This document shows positions 63,917 to 64,000 of a stretch of 64,000 nucleotides of DNA, one piece after another. Both the position numbers and the translations under genes were made by a program. Within the stretch, counting starts at the first letter, position 1; each line of letters opens with the position of its first letter. The stretch is from Phycisphaerae bacterium (GTDB lineage Bacteria > Chloroflexota > Anaerolineae > 4572-78 > J111). The notes beneath the pieces were generated by a model, which was not told the origin of the DNA, did not search any database, and was given only the letters and a program-made list of their open reading frames with translations. Location: contig JANQQF010000053.1 in assembly GCA_028285035.1 (NCBI GenBank), forward strand, positions 113,469-177,468, given 5' to 3'.

Positions 63917-64000
63917 TCAATAGAACGTGTGCGAGTTAGTAACAAAAGCATCAATAGATTGTGTTGAACCTTAACAAATAAAGCATCAATAGATCGTGTG
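63917..64000. repeat. Tandem-like repeat TCAATAGA...GTGT at window end
   Basis: Three copies of TCAATAGA followed by a GTGT-rich tail start at 63917, 63951 and 63986 (34- and 35-bp steps). The first copy is itself flanked by the palindrome CACACG/CGTGTG (63911-63931). The array runs off the edge, so its size is unknown. It could be a minisatellite or iteron-like binding array. Confidence 0.6.

Noticed and set aside
63911..64000. CRISPR array
   Set aside because: Conserved units are short (about 17 bp), steps are 34-35 bp, and copies diverge; no cas genes are in the window.
1..64000. tRNA and rRNA genes
   Set aside because: No tRNA cloverleaf (T-loop GGTTCGAATCC-like with CCA end) or rRNA segment was found on either strand by eye; a tRNAscan run would be decisive.

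Overview
The window looks like a chromosomal segment of an uncultured or little-studied member of the Chloroflexota (Anaerolineae-like). This rests on gene style, not a database match: proline/threonine-rich lipoproteins, a large extracellular beta-helix protein ending in a YLPMMRR-type tail, a MalT-like LuxR regulator with a TPR region, a GT-C membrane protein carrying repeated C-terminal beta domains, a Rab-like bacterial GTPase, and fused NADH dehydrogenase subunits. Base composition is moderate. No tRNA, rRNA, CRISPR array, transposase or phage gene is visible.

Layout. (1) 0.1-3.4 kb: kdgK-eda (KDG to pyruvate plus glyceraldehyde-3-phosphate), a nitrilase, and a convergent methyltransferase. 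(2) 3.5-13 kb, minus strand: a protocatechuate (beta-ketoadipate) cluster in the order pcaD, GNAT, pcaC, pcaH, response regulator, pcaG, pcaB and a fused 3-oxoacid CoA-transferase, followed by a dihydropyrimidinase-like amidohydrolase and a 2-hydroxyacid dehydrogenase. A divergent MarR gene sits at the head with inverted repeats over its promoter. The genes cover ring cleavage of protocatechuate through to 3-oxoadipyl-CoA; the final thiolase is not in the window. (3) 13.5-22.5 kb: housekeeping and surface genes (6PGDH-like reductase, anchored C39-like peptidase, small GTPase, AlaX-type editing protein, threonine dehydratase, acetyltransferase, three PT-rich lipoproteins, an acyltransferase-like protein). 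(4) 22.5-31.2 kb, minus strand: a complete mannitol-type PTS locus with its own HPr-EI fusion, an unusually long zinc dehydrogenase, a 1-phosphofructokinase-type kinase and an MtlR-type regulator. (5) 31.4-38.1 kb: moaA, an ICMT-like methyltransferase, and a respiratory block with a NuoB-C-D triple fusion, a NuoI with a helix-hairpin-helix tail, and a DUF1858-like protein. (6) 38.2-41.7 kb: a STAND (NB-ARC/TPR) ATPase, convergent with a Ser/Tyr-rich protein of unknown function. (7) 42-46.7 kb: arsR-arsM with duplicated operators, an AraC/PhyH divergent pair, a GATase and a GNAT. (8) 46.8-49.9 kb: a TetR-SDR-SRPBCC-hydrolase operon with three matching palindromes. (9) 50-53.4 kb: two enolase-superfamily enzymes flanking an arylmalonate-decarboxylase/maleate-isomerase-like protein. 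(10) 53.6-64 kb: the beta-helix protein, the LuxR regulator, the GT-C protein, a methyltransferase, and a short tandem-repeat tract running off the window end.

Most gene functions are standard. The parts most worth follow-up are the enolase/racemase-family operon, the polyol-PTS locus with its tandem-Rossmann dehydrogenase, the Nuo fusions, the apparently leaderless promoters (TATAAT, 7 nt, ATG) at two genes, and several well-defined palindromic operators.
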